Below are positions 34,190-46,039 of a DNA stretch of 64,000 bases, in pieces. The stretch comes from Rutpela maculata (lineage: Eukaryota > Arthropoda > Insecta > Coleoptera > Cerambycidae). Each line of letters begins with the position of its first letter. Within the stretch, counting starts at the first letter, position 1. The notes below the pieces were generated by a model. It worked only from the letters and a program-made list of their open reading frames with translations, did no database searches and had not been told where the DNA came from. Made by a program: the position numbers and the translations under genes. The stretch lies in the NCBI GenBank assembly GCA_936432065.2, contig OW386287.2, positions 186,247,729 through 186,311,728 of the forward strand, in the 5' to 3' direction.

Positions 34190-36735
34190 ATATAATCCAA
34201 GCATTCGAGAATTTTACCTGGAAAACTTCATGGTAGTTCTGGAAATAGGTTTACTTTATGTTTTTTGACTCGCTGAATCCAAATGTTTAAATTCTCACCA
34301 AAAATTCCGATTGCAACCCCCTCAAATTCAGAGAAAAAAAACAAAAATTGTTTTTGATTTTTTGATCTTTTTTTTTTTCGTTTTAGAGAAAAAATACCCA
34401 GACATTCAGAAAGTAAACAAAAAAGATTCTTTGATATTTTGAAGTCCGACGAACAGGAGGGGAGCGAGTGGGTCCCAAAACATGCGCCTCGGTGCCACAT
34501 GTGCATTTAGGTATCATACGGCAACTCCGCAGTTGCTCTCTCTCGTCTTTCATTCTTCTTAGGGCAGCCCCCCCCCCCTCCCTGCCACGCCCCTCGGGAA
34601 TTGATACCAACCTGCTTTATCCTCACTTTATATTGTTTATTGTTTTCATTGCTTTAAAAAACGTTTTGTTTTGCATGAGAACTGTTTTCTCATAGACTAA
34701 GAGCCAGCACCGGATTTACACATGTTATTTCAACAGTCATAAGAATCGGTATGCATACCCTTCTTAACACACTAAACACGAAACGGAAGTTCTGGCACCC
34801 CGAAACGGCCGGGTTTAGTAACAGATTCAAATTAAATTTTTTTTTCCATTTCCAACCTTAAAATTACTAAAAGTGACGCAGGCTGTCAAATTTAAACCTT
34901 TTCGTTCACACGAGCCATTCATGGGTAAAATTATTAAACATACATTTACATAGTAACTCGTGAAAAAATAAGTTTAGAACAATACACAAGAAAAATGCAG
35001 TTATAACAATACGTAATTATCACATCTTTAATAATATACAAAAACCAATAACTGAAATTAAACAATTCTCAAGTAGAACACCAAATCAAAATACGATATT
35101 ACGCAATTTGCATACAACTGAAGTTGTGACGTCAAAATTAGTAAAATATTAAACCTAAAAATTGGAAATGGCAATTGTTAAAATTGCTTTAGAGAATTTT
35201 AAAAAATCTTCAAAAAAAAAACGCAAGTAGTTATGAAAATAGTAAAAAATAATCTACGACTATTGACACTCCACATTGGTATTGTTCCATTACACTCTGT
35301 TGTATTTTAATAGTCTTTTATAAAAATTTGGGAAAAATTTGAGGCCTTCACCGGTTTCAACCAAACCAGTCGGGGAAAAGGTCTTTGAAATGAAAAGGTT
35401 TAAATTTGACAGCCTGCGTCACTTTTAGTAGTTTTTAGGTTGGAAATGGAAAAAAAAATAATTCGAATTTGTTACTAAACCCAGCCGTTTCGGGGTGCCA
35501 GAACTTCCGTTTCGTGTTTAGCGTGTTAAGAAGGGTATGCATACCGATTCTTATGACTGTTGAAGTAACATGTGTAAATCCATTGCTGGCTCTCCCTATA
35601 TCATAATATTTTAAACAGATTGATATGACTTTAAATTGTTTCATTTGCGAGCAACCGTTATCGGATGACACAACAGTGAACGTGACGGAAAAAGGGTAAA
35701 AATGTTTTCAGGCGGCGAATTTAAAATGGAAAAATAGTAAATATGATCTTTTAACTGGGCGTACGACGATTGTGGTGGATAGGAAGTGTCAAAGGTCATA
35801 CCTTAACGAGAAACTAATCGCATCGTATGTAAAAAACAGACCAGTGCCGGAATATCCTCTGATTCTCAAAGGCGTTCCGAATCACAGTGTTTTTCTTTCG
35901 AACAGAATTATTTTTTTATATGGTGAATCAATGTCTCGTGCCTTTGCGGAATCACGGGATATTCCGGCACTGGTCTGTTGTTTACATATTAGTTTCTCGT
36001 TAACGTATGACCTTTGACACTTCCTATGCACCACAATTGTCGTTAGGAGATCATATTTACTATCTTTCCACTTTAAACTCGCCGCCTTTTTCTGTCACGT
36101 TCACTGTTGTGTCATCCGATAACGGCTGCTCTCAAATGAAACAATTTAAAGTCACATCAACCACGTTTAAAATATTATGAGAAAACAGTTCTCATGCGAA
36201 ACCAACCATTTTTTAAAGCAATGAAAACAATAAACAGTATAAAGTGAGGACAAAACGCCTAAAAAACTGCGATCGCGATCAACAGGCTGCTATCAATTCT
36301 CGAGCATCATACAGGTGTCATGGGTCGGGGGGACAGGGAAGCGCCTCTTGACAACAGCATGCTAGCTCGAGGAGCATGGCAGGCCAGCGGGGGTACCTCA
36401 AGAAGATCGAAAGACGAGAAAGCAACTGTGGAGTTGTCGTATGATACCTAAATGAATGTGTGGTGCCGAAGCTCTTGTTTCGGGCCCCATTCGCTCTCCT
36501 CCCGTTCTTCGTACATCAAAATGTCAAAGGACTTTTTTTGTTGTGAATTTTGTTTACTTTCTGAATGTCTAGATATTTTCTCTTTAAAACGAAAAAAGAA
36601 CGATAAAAAAAATCAAAAACAATTTTTGGGTCTTTTTTTGGGAATTTTTGGTGGGAAGTTAAAAATTCGAATTGAGCGCTCCAAAAAAAACGTAAAGTAA
36701 GCGTATTTCCAGAATTACCATGAATTTTTCCAGTA
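34190..36735. mobile_element. Three-level nested foldback in last CERT intron
   Basis: Arm pair A: about 34190-34700 with 36180-36735 (landmarks TCATACGGCAACTCC..., CAGACATTCAGAAAGTAAAC). Pair B: about 34700-34920 with 35390-35600 (TCACTTTTAGTAGTTTT..., AACGGAAGTTCTGGC). Pair C: about 35605-35870 with 35945-36180 (AGTGTCAAAGGTCAT, GTTATCGGATGACACAAC). B and C lie side by side within A. No transposase frame is visible. Transcribed as intron, it could fold extensively. Confidence 0.85.
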
Positions 36736-37114
36736 AGGGCCTTAAATGGTCTCTAATGCCGGAGACAAAAATTGAAGTTTATAAAAAAATTTGAAATGTT
36801 TAGCATTTTTTATAAACCGTTTAAACAAATTAAGTTAAATCAAGTAGAAGAATGAAAATCTTAGAGAAACAAAAATATCTCGATATGATGGAAATTGAAT
36901 TTCGAAAAATTTTGTTTCCCGATCCGCCCTAACCTACTTGTCACATACTTACCTTTAAAAGCGGTACTTACAATTTAATCAGTGGTTGAAAAATTGACGT
37001 CTTATTTATTTGATATAGTTATGTCCGCATTCAACAAGATGAGTCACTTAAATTAAGTGCTGAATATTCTATGCTACTTACGATTCTTTTCTCCAAAGTT
37101 GTATTTTATTTCAG
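36736..37114. other. CERT intron end
   Basis: AT-rich, ending in the acceptor TATTTCAG at 37114. Confidence 0.6.
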
Positions 37115-37242
37115 TTAACCCTGGTGGTTGGGCCCCGGCTTCAGTATTAAGAGCTGTTTACAAAAGAGAATACCCTAAATTTTTAAAGCGATTCACCGCT
37201 TATGTCACAAACCAAACGAAAAATAAACCTATTATGTTCTAG
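37115..37242 (+). CDS. CERT last coding exon
   Basis: 42 codons and stop TAG (37240-37242). The peptide VNPGGWAPASVLRAVYKREY, KFLKRFTAYV...KPIMF is the C-terminal helix of the CERT START domain, which closes over bound ceramide, ending like the family consensus. With the other four exons it gives 288 residues of uninterrupted frame. Confidence 0.96.
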
Positions 37243-37900
37243 TTGTAAGGTCAGGGTTTATTATTTTATTTTACACATTGTTTTATTTTTATTAATTTAT
37301 ATTCATTATTATTAAAAATTATTTTATGTTTTCTGTCGTTTCTTTTTTTTTTTTCCTTTTAATTGACTTTTATTTTTTTCCATTCAAAGCAACTTCCTGC
37401 ACTATATTTGATGCCGTCCTATTTAAATACAGTTTTTGTTTATTTCTTTCCCAATTTTTTGTGGTGGAAGAATGAGGTAATAGGTTAATACTTAAAGTAC
37501 GAACAAACTAACAAAGGGAGTAATACGATATTATATGCTACTTTATATTATATTTACAATTAAGTATGTAAAGAGTTAATGTTTACATTTTTTTAAGAAA
37601 AATATAATATGAAAAGAAATTTGAATAATGTTAAGATATTAGATGAACAATGACTGATTGCATTGGATAATATTAAGGCATAAAATTTTTAAATATTTTA
37701 TATATTGGGAAGCATATTTTCTTTATAGAAAAATTTTAGAAACATATAATTAAGAAAAAAACGGAATGTTCCCTGTTTTCGACATGTTTCACAATTTGTT
37801 CTTCGCAAGGTCTATGTTACTTAGATTTTGAGAGTATGTAGTTTTATATAAAACTTGTTGGACAACTTTTGTGAATAAAAATGGTTGTCATCATATCAGG
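37243..37900 (+). other. Likely CERT 3' UTR
   Basis: AT-rich downstream of the stop. The first canonical AATAAA is at 37874-37879, followed by a GT-rich ATGGTTGTC, a plausible cleavage region. Earlier non-canonical signals cannot be excluded. Confidence 0.5.
37874..37879 (+). terminator. Candidate polyadenylation signal of CERT
   Basis: AATAAA 632 bp after the stop codon with a T/G-rich stretch directly after it. Confidence 0.4.
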
Positions 37901-38325
37901 CTTATGGCCAGAGGCCAAATTTCTATGGATATTTCAGGGGAAGACTTGAATAACTTTATTAATACGTAATAAAATTTATCAAAATTGAACCAAGTGCGAA
38001 ATAAATAACATTTAAAGTGTCGATGTCCCAAATCAAAATTTTAATTTTAGATTGGTGAGCAGAGGGAAGATGTAGTGGAAACCAAGGCAATGTGGTCACG
38101 ATATTAATTACACAGGCTCAAAAAAAAAACGTCATACTCACCAAACTAGACCATCACATCTTTATGTTTTTAAGGTCGCTGATTCACTGTCAGATTTGCT
38201 CATAGCGGCTTTCCTCCCTAACTTCAAGAAATAGGCAAAAAACGCTAAAATAATGACACTATTACCACTTTAAAAAAGTTGCTTTATGTTATGTACAAGA
38301 AACGAAATGTTTATAGTTGCCCAGA
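37901..38325. other. Intergenic, no gene
   Basis: Nothing recognised. Confidence 0.5.
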
Positions 38326-39651
38326 ATGTTATAAGACACGTAAAAAATCACAAAGCTTTGCCGCGAATTCCCTTAGGATAGAGCGGGGCATGCCTTATTT
38401 TTCTACATCATATTAAATAATACATATAGTGGAGTGCAATTTAATTTCGATCTTTCAGCCCGTTGGCACTTTTAGAGAAAAATGTATGACCTTGCCAGAT
38501 ATGTACCTGACATCCTGTAGATTAGGAATCCACTTGTCGTAAAAAAAATCGTAATGAATATAAGGGCACAAATCAAAATTTTTTAACTAACCACACCACG
38601 TGATAGAGCCAATCATGAAGCATATCTTATTCAAAAATCATTAAATTCTCTGTAGAATTTCTATTTTTAAAATAAAGAAACGAAATTTTACATTGGTTTA
38701 TATGGCAGTAAAAAACAAAAATCCTCATTTTCTCCATTCGACTACAGCTGAAAATTAATTATTTTTCGAACAATTTTTCTTTCCCACGACGATATCTCCC
38801 AAACTATTATATTTATTTAAAAAAATAATTCTTTACAAAAGGTTTGTTGTATTTTTCAGATTACAATGGTTCTTAAATCAGATTTTTTGAGTATCTAATA
38901 ACCAAGATATTTAATAATGTGTAGCGTGATGTCAATTTTCGAACCTTATCAGCGGATTGAAATTGTTTACGGCTTCAAGCCCCCACTCAGTGTTATTCTG
39001 TTTCAACAACCCCCTCTAACTCCGGGAGCACCCAAGTTCCACTTGGGTGAATGAATACCTACACAGGACTGTGAACTTTTCAGTTAATTTATTATACTTT
39101 TTCATCTATAGCTAAATTGACGTGTACAAATCCAAATTTCAGATTACAACGAAATGGACTTTCTGAAATTTTTGACATGAGATCTGGGAGGTTTAAAGTA
39201 AAACGTTGTTGAATATTATTGCAATCGATGTATCAGGGCGGCTCCAGGGAGAGCCTAAAAACAATTGTCGGTTCTAAAAATATTTCAAATAAAAATTGTT
39301 TAGAATGAGAAGAATCACTTAAAAGCGTATCTTAGTGCACTCGGAAAGGAATTTATAGTCGTATGTGATGAGGAAATAATGTCGAAGTGAATCTAACCGA
39401 ACCTGATTTGTACTTATCTTGTACCAATTATTAATTTATATAATAATGTGTTTAATAACACAAATGTATACATATTTCAATTGATTTTCAAATTTTATTA
39501 ATTTTAAAATACAATGTTGGCATATAACAGAATCCATATCAAAATAAAAAAGTTACGAAAAATGAAAGATAATATAACAAAATTTAAATTTCAATTAAAG
39601 ATATACACTATACACTTTCTTCATCTAATTCAAATATATTTTTATTGATAT

Positions 39652-39766
39652 AGTTGACTACACAATTCTTATGCGTGTAAAAAAATGTCGGCATCTTTGA
39701 TCTTTACCACACCGCCAGAGAAACAGACATTTTTTTACACGTATAAGAATAATTGTGTAGTCAACT
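39652..39766. repeat. 115-bp imperfect hairpin
   Basis: AGTTGACTACACAATT...GTAAAAAAATGTC pairs with its inverted copy across a 35-bp loop. It could be a tiny MITE; a microRNA-like precursor is possible but unsupported. Confidence 0.7.
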
Positions 39767-40235
39767 TTAAGTAGTTTTTTGTTTCTTCTGAACGAGGAGT
39801 TCTTGCAGGACTTTTTCCCCATGCAGGAGCATAAATAGATGCATGACCTGTTCTTTTTTTTACAAGAACAAACCTTACTGCCTCATTCTAAAAGAATAGA
39901 ATTTTTAAAACATCAAATATCTAACGATTTGTATAAGTTCGTAATACTGAATTAAGTGTGCGAGTAGCGTTCTTTTATGTACCTATATGTATATTTTCCT
40001 TTCCTTTCCTCTCCTTTCCTTTTCTTTGTCAGTAAATGTATTTTTAAGTAGTCTACTGATCTGTCTCTTGGACTTACATCGGTCCAATTCTAAATACCTC
40101 TCATACTTCTCATACCATACCCTTTATGCTTTAAAAAACCTTTCTCAAGAACTTTACATATTTTGGTAAATGCCAGATCTCTTCTAATTTTACGTTTTCC
40201 ACTTTTATTTTTATTGTTAGATAGCATTTTCTATT

Positions 40236-40502
40236 ACGACTTTAGAAACATGAAACATGATATTTAGTTTCCATAGCTATTAAATCGTTAGCACCAATTC
40301 TTTCGAAAATTATTGGGTTTTATTGAGCTGTTATTAATCTTATTTTTCTTTCTGTATTCGTGGTTATTATTTGAGAGACCTTATTTACTGTTGATGCCTT
40401 TTGACAAAAAATACATTTCTCTATAAAAAAAATTAGTTTTACGCAAGGGCACTCTTGAAGAAGTTGATGGACAGGCACTAGATCCATCTGAACTGTTTTC
40501 AA
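40236..40502 (-). pseudogene. Superfamily-X fragment (N-terminal part)
   Basis: The - strand frame has EKCIFCQKAS (C-x2-C), TNTERKIRLITAQ, a stop at 40320, then RIGANDLIAMETKYHVSCF (H-x3-C) at about 40300-40240. This CxxC...DLIA[ME]...KYHxxC arrangement is the N-terminal zinc-binding-like region I associate with the same unnamed family as the fragments at 25360, 50788 and 62843. An upstream Ser-rich, Lys-rich frame (40599-40503) may belong to it. Confidence 0.55.
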
Positions 40503-41760
40503 TTTCCTTCTCTTTTACTATTTTTTTTTCCTTACATGTTCTATATTTTTTTGCTAGTAAAACTAGACTAGCAATTTCGGTGCTAAACCAAACCGTCAAA
40601 ACTGTTTGTTTTTCGAAATGATATAGTTCGAGAATATATCTCGTCTTCTCTTTGGTTGCTTATTATTATTATTATTTTTTTGGAATTTTAAACAATCAAT
40701 AAATGTTGCAAATTATTTCTCAGAACCTTTGATTACAGGGGCCGGTTTCCTACAAAATTTCTTACTACACTAAACTTTATTTTTGTCTCTACTTCACTTT
40801 TAGAACTTGTGACATCAGTAGTACTTTCCATTTTAATTTCTTCTGAAAAGCACATACATCATAAGGTCGAAAATTTTACTTAAAAAATACATACCAGCTG
40901 AAAATATCTTGCAAACAGTAAACTAAGGGGTTTCTTATAACGTGTTAAACATACAAATTTTATGTAGGTCAATATAACACTGAATTAATATAATCAACAA
41001 ATACTTATATTTATTCCACATTAATCATTTTCAAGAAAAAAAATTTAAAAATATCACAAACCACAAGTTACAATGCGCGTGTCTATTTAAAGTCAGGCCT
41101 TTGCGGGAGCAGCGCGGGTTGTTGAAACAGCTTTAAAGTAGTGGGACAGCGAATATCTCCAGCGAACGTGACGCTGCCGATATGCTTCGAAAATTGACAT
41201 CACACTACATATTATTAAATATCTCGGTTATTAGATCCTCAAAAAATCTTATTTAAGAACCTAAATAATCTGAAAAATATAGCGAATATTTTATAAAGAA
41301 TAATTTTTTTTGATAAATATAATAGTTTGGGAGATATCGTCGTGGGAAAGAAAAAGTGTTCGAAAAATAATTAATTTTCTGCTGTAGTCGAACGGAGAAA
41401 ATGAGGATTTTTGTTTTTTACTGCCATATAAGCCAACGTAAAAGATCATTTATTTATTTATTTTAAAAATAGAAATTCTACAGAGAATTTAATGATTTTT
41501 GGATAAAATATGCTTCATGATTGGCTCTATTACGTTGTATGATTAGTTAGAAAATTTTGATTTGTGACCTTATATTCAATACGATTTTTTTACGACAAGT
41601 GGATTCTTAATCTACAGGGTGTCAGCTACATATCTGGCAAGGTCATACATTTTTCTCTAAAAGTGCCAACGGGAACAAAAACTAAGCGACTTTTGTCAAC
41701 GCGAGCACTCCACTAATATAATGTATTACTTAATACATAAAACATCATTATTCTCGTGTA

Positions 41761-42003
41761 AAGTATGTTCTGGCATGATTAAAATAAGAAATTAATGGAA
41801 ACACCTGTATCAATTATAATTTCAAATTATTTTGATATAATTACGCAACTCCCTCCTAACGGTTACTATAGCAACGATAATCAGCATTAGGTCGTTACAT
41901 TTTTGAGAGAGAGTTGCGTAATTATATCAAAATAATTTGAAATCATAATTGATACAGACGTGTTTCTGTTAATTTCTTATTTTAATTATGCCAGAACATA
42001 CTT
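41761..42003. mobile_element. MITE nested in foldback right arm
   Basis: AAGTATGTTCTGGCATGATT at the left end pairs with the right end over roughly 110 bp, with a short centre carrying GAGAGAGAGTTGCG. Removing it would rejoin the two parts of the right arm. Confidence 0.75.
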
Positions 42004-42239
42004 TTAATACATTTAATATGCTGCAGAAAAATAAAGCATGCCCCACTCTATCCTAAGGGGCTTGGCGGCAAAGCTTTGAGATTTTTTACATGTCTCATAA
42101 AATTTATGTAATTATATAAATATATACAGTATGTCCACGGATCAAGTTGCAAAGAGGGAAAACTTTTTTATTTTTCATTTTACAAGAAAAATGTGTTCTT
42201 GACAAAAGTTTTTGCATGTCCCAAAACGGCCAATTCAGT

Positions 42240-42557
42240 TTTAACCTTTTCAATATTTTTTTTAGTTTCAGAGAAAAATCAAAAATAGATAGATTTAGTT
42301 GAAGAATAAGTTCTTGTTGTAATAATTGTTAACATGACTTTTGTTTACTTAATTTTAATTTCATAAACTGAACAACAAAAATAATATAACCAATAGTTAT
42401 TCTACTCAATCCATTCACCGCCTTTTTCAACACACAACTCTAGTCTTCCTGTTCTAAATAAAAATGCAGTGCCGAAGGAAGCTCGGGTTATAGAGGCGCC
42501 AATCCACTATGAGAAGCATGGACAAACGTATAAGCATTGCATTCTTAAATAGGACAT
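42240..42557. other. Insertion in mariner TIR: internal duplication plus foreign segment
   Basis: Positions 42312-42455 duplicate the mariner transposase end and flank found at 42572-42712. Positions 42456-42556 match 45007-45116. This block splits the left inverted repeat between ...CCAATTCAG and TCCCAAAAATAAG, which are contiguous in the right repeat. Confidence 0.8.
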
Positions 42558-42669
42558 AGTCCCAAAAATAAGTTCTTGTTGTCATAGTAATAATTGTTAA
42601 CATGACTTTTGTTTACTTAATTTTAATTTGATAAACTTAACAACAAAAATAATATAACCAATAATTATT

Positions 42670-43107
42670 CTACTCAATCCATTCACCGCCTTTTTCAACG
42701 CACAATTCTAGTCTTCGACGCAATTCCATATAACGTCTTTGAGTTTCTTCAAGAGTTAAAGACGTCACAGCGTCTCTAATCCTTTCCTTTAAATTCTCTA
42801 CGTTAGGAGGAAGATTTTTTGCGTAAACTATTTGTTTTAAACGGCCCCAAAGATAAAAATCAGCCATAGTCAAATCAGGGTTCCTTGTTGGCCATAACAC
42901 GGGACCATTTCGGCCAATCCAATTCTGTCCAAATTGCCGATTTAACCATTCTACAACATTCCAAGCATAATGGGCCGGACAACCATCTTGTTGAAAATAA
43001 CACCTTGCTAGGTAATTAATCGGTAAATCGTCCAACCTTTCAACAAGAAAATTTTGCAGCATACTCAAGTACGTATGCTGATACCATGGTAAGAAACTGC
43101 ACACCAC
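42670..43107 (-). pseudogene. Mariner-like transposase, C-terminal part
   Basis: 145 codons with the second catalytic Asp in YFQQDGCPAHYAWN and the third in TRNPDLTMADFYLWG. 36 residues lie between them, so this is a DD36D-type spacing rather than the usual DD34D of mariner. The C-terminal arginine-rich helix ends at GGEWIE. Confidence 0.9.
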
Positions 43108-43177
43108 ACATTAGCTTTTGCCGAATATTGTCGATTAGGAGGGATTCGGTAATTCGGATTGTAATCGCTCCAATATC

Positions 43178-43696
43178 TCACATGTTGAGATGCAACAGTA
43201 CCATTTGTATAAAAAAAAACATGGCCTCATCAGAGAAAATAATGTTTCTGTAAAAGTATTGATTATCCATGATTTGAACGCCCATCCACAGACAAAAATC
43301 CAAATGTTTCGCAGGATCTCCGGGTTCTAATGCGTGATTAAAAATGGGCTTGTAGGGATGGAACTTCCATTGTTTCAAAATCTTTTGAATGAGCGAATTA
43401 CTAATTCCCACGTGGAGCGATCTTCGCCGCAAAGAAAGTTTTGGATAGTTCACTACTGAGACCATTACCAGAAGAGTGGCGGCGTCATCTTCATCGCGTA
43501 CTATCTTGGTTTTTTTTACATCCAGTATGGAGCCAGTTGACAGGAATTTTTTGAGCAATTTTCGTGCACCTTCATTTGAGATGTCCGGAAACTTTTGATT
43601 CAATTTTTCGACAACTCGGCGGATCGCTTTATTACCTTTATTACATTTGCATTGAATTAGGTAAATTCGTTGGTCCTTTGACAACATTTTCAACAA
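43178..43696 (-). pseudogene. Mariner-like transposase, N-terminal part
   Basis: 172 codons. A bipartite helix-turn-helix DNA-binding region covers about residues 1-115 (ARKLLKKFLSTGSI, RRSLHVGISNSLIQKILK). It is followed by the first catalytic Asp in IIFSDEAMFF near residue 155. A homopolymer indel then destroys the frame; in the other frame the sequence continues with GTVASQHVRYWSDYNPNYR. Confidence 0.9.
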
Positions 43697-43895
43697 TTAA
43701 GGCAGATTTTCCTAACTGACAGTCGATGAAAATAAATAAATAACGGCAATTGCTATGACAACGAGAACTTATTTTTTGGGACTGAATTGGCCGTTTTGGG
43801 ACATGCAAAAACTTTTATAAAGAATACATTTTTCTTGTAAAATGAAAAATAAAAAAGTTTTTCCTCTTTGCAACTCGATCCGTGGACATACTGTA

Positions 43896-44580
43896 TAATA
43901 CAACACACAATAATCCTAAACATTACTTATAAAAAGTGCACATATATGTCATTTCACTAAAAAGAAGTAGAGACCACAGGAACACAGTAAGCAAATATTG
44001 CAAACTACAACTCGCGAACAGTAATTCCAGAAACTCTGATCCAAAGAGCTTTAGCCATTAAAATATTCATTAAGTGAATAAAAAGTTTTACCCAAACGGT
44101 AAGTCTTTACCCTCTTTTTAAAACAGTTTACTTTAATATGATTACTTACTTAACTTGTTGTAAAGTAATGCACCTTGACAGTAAGAGCTCAATTTGTATA
44201 ATTTCAGACGGAGGGATTCATATTGTAGATTGCTATTACCTCTAGCATAATTATGATTATGTTGTGTGAAGCTATTAAAATTATTTTTAACAAAGCGTAA
44301 CACATGGTATACATACAAACATGGAGTGGTAAGTATATTATGTTCTTTAAAAACCGTACGACAACATTGCTCATAAGGTACATTTTTGTAATATAAAAAT
44401 TCGCTCTACTGATGTTGATTTTCCCCATAATATAGTTCCATACACCATGACAGACTCAAAGTTGGCATGACATTAGCACCATTAGAGTTGGTAAAATTAA
44501 AATAAAGCAGAGGTCCAGCTTCAAATTTTGGGGTCTCGGATTATAAATTGTAACTTAAAGTCTTTTTCGGCTTATATTTT
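43896..44580. other. AT-rich intergenic
   Basis: Nothing recognised. Confidence 0.5.
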
Positions 44581-45116
44581 TTGGCTACAGAGAAACATTC
44601 ACCTGATGGGGCAAATCTGGCACACATTCAGAATCAGCAACATCAAAAACACGAAGTAATCTTTTTTACAAACGATTTCAATGTAAGAGTTATAGTTCAA
44701 CCCTTAGAGTACCATTTTAGCGTGTTACCTGATGGGGCAAATATGACATCGCATTCGTATTCAGCGACCCCTAGAAACATGAGAATATGATGGTCTAGTC
44801 TGCTGGACATGATTGTTTTTTTCATGGGTCTATGTTATCATTGATGTAAAAGTTTTATCAGCATCCCCTTGCTCACCAAGACTTGTGGAAGAGAATTTTC
44901 ATGTATTTAAAATAGGGAATACAACAAATGCAAATGAATATTCCAACTCAAGAACAAAAAACACCAAGTGGAAGTCCCAAACTTCATCTCATCTACAGAA
45001 TACATCCTGTTCTAAATAAAAATGCAATGCTGAACAGAGCTCGGGTTATAGAGGTGCCCATCCACCATGAGAAGCATGGACAAATGCAGAAACATTGCAT
45101 TCTTAAATAGGACAGA
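44581..45116 (+). pseudogene. Gene remnant, unidentified
   Basis: Three + strand frames in succession: 44581-44790 (two PDGAN phrases 50 residues apart, HQKHEVIFFTNDFNVRVIVQ), 44813-45019 (SPRLVEENFHVFKIGN) and 44928-45110 (SGSPKLHLIYRIHPVLNKNA to HGQMQKHCILK and stop). They look like one protein-coding sequence cut by frameshifts. The 3' part (45007-45116) recurs inside the mariner at 42456-42556 with coding-like substitutions. I do not recognise the protein; the second PDGAN block also contains ATTCAGCGACCCC, a phrase common in insect repeats, so part may be repeat-derived. Confidence 0.35.
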
Positions 45117-45439
45117 GTTTAATTTCTTAATGCTTTTAACAATTGTTATTGTAAAATCGTGGGTGATATTTGTAGGTATGTAAAAATTCGGCTTAGTTTA
45201 TCGAGTTCGAACATTTTTACATTAAATAATTTTAAGACTGCTTTGCAAGAGTTAATAACAGTTAACAGTTGCCTTGGACTTGTGAATTATCGTTTAGTGA
45301 TATCTGCCTGTTTTTTATTTATTAATTTTTTTGTACATAGAATTTTTAAATCTATCTGCTATGCTAAATTTTACATAAACTTTACCTATTTATATCTGAA
45401 GTAATAGATTCAGGTAGTAATACTGCTATGGTAAGTATA
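45117..45439. other. AT-rich intergenic
   Basis: Nothing recognised; an 81-codon frame at 45159-45404 is hydrophobic and unsupported. Confidence 0.4.
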
Positions 45440-46039
45440 CAAGGTGTTCCATTCATAGATGTCCAGAGCAACAGTATTGACCATTTACATATGGACCTGA
45501 TTTTGGACGGTTTAAAAGTTACACATTTTTTTCTATTTTTTCAAACGTACTCCACCCTATACTAAGAATTTCGTTGCTGTGAAGAAATTACTGCTACACC
45601 GAGGTGATTTTTTTTTATCGGTGATAGCTGAATAGTGTACACACTTAACCAAATACCGACCATTCAATTACCATTACAAGCGAATAAAAAAAATTGTATG
45701 AGATTCTAAATGTTTCATAACACTTACTACAAGCGATTTAAAAAAAAAACATGGAAAAAATGCTCGCTTTTTCAAAAACTACCCATGTCCCTAATTAAAA
45801 TTAATAAACATAATGAACCTGTGAATACTCCATCGGACATACTGTGTACGATGGCCTACAACCAAATTTAAATCAAAGTTGCTGCCACTCGGAATTTTCT
45901 TTTTTTTTACACATTCTTGGATGTATATAGAACCAGTTTCCACGATATTTAAAATCATTCATCGCAGAAAGTTTTTTTTTACAAGTATTTAACTTTTTTT
46001 TTTAAATGACGCAGCCACAAAAAAAAGTGGTCTGGCCTG

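Larger units (their letters stand above)
38326..42103 (-). mobile_element. Large foldback element with superfamily-X fragment
   Basis: Arms about 38326-38940 and 41180-42103 are inverted copies (landmarks GGGGCATGC, AAGTGGATTC, GAGCCAATCATGAAGCATAT, CGACGATATCTCCCAAACTATTATA). The right arm is interrupted by a 243-bp MITE (41761-42003). The 2.2-kb spacer holds a - strand fragment of superfamily X (40236-40502) and a hairpin (39652-39766). The element ends about 24 bp before the mariner-like element. Confidence 0.85.
42125..43895 (-). mobile_element. Mariner-like transposon, decayed, with insertion
   Basis: TA target duplications (42125-42126, 43894-43895) flank ends starting CAGTATGTCCACGGATC. 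The inverted repeats pair over 113 bp (42127-42239 with 43782-43893) and resume after the insertion at 42240-42557 for about 35 more. The - strand transposase is split in two frames. An A-run (43211-43219) marks the first frameshift and a small deletion near 43090 the second. Confidence 0.92.

Noticed and set aside
39652..39766. microRNA precursor
   Set aside because: The hairpin is long and in a foldback transposon. It has no features beyond pairing that favour a microRNA over a tiny MITE.
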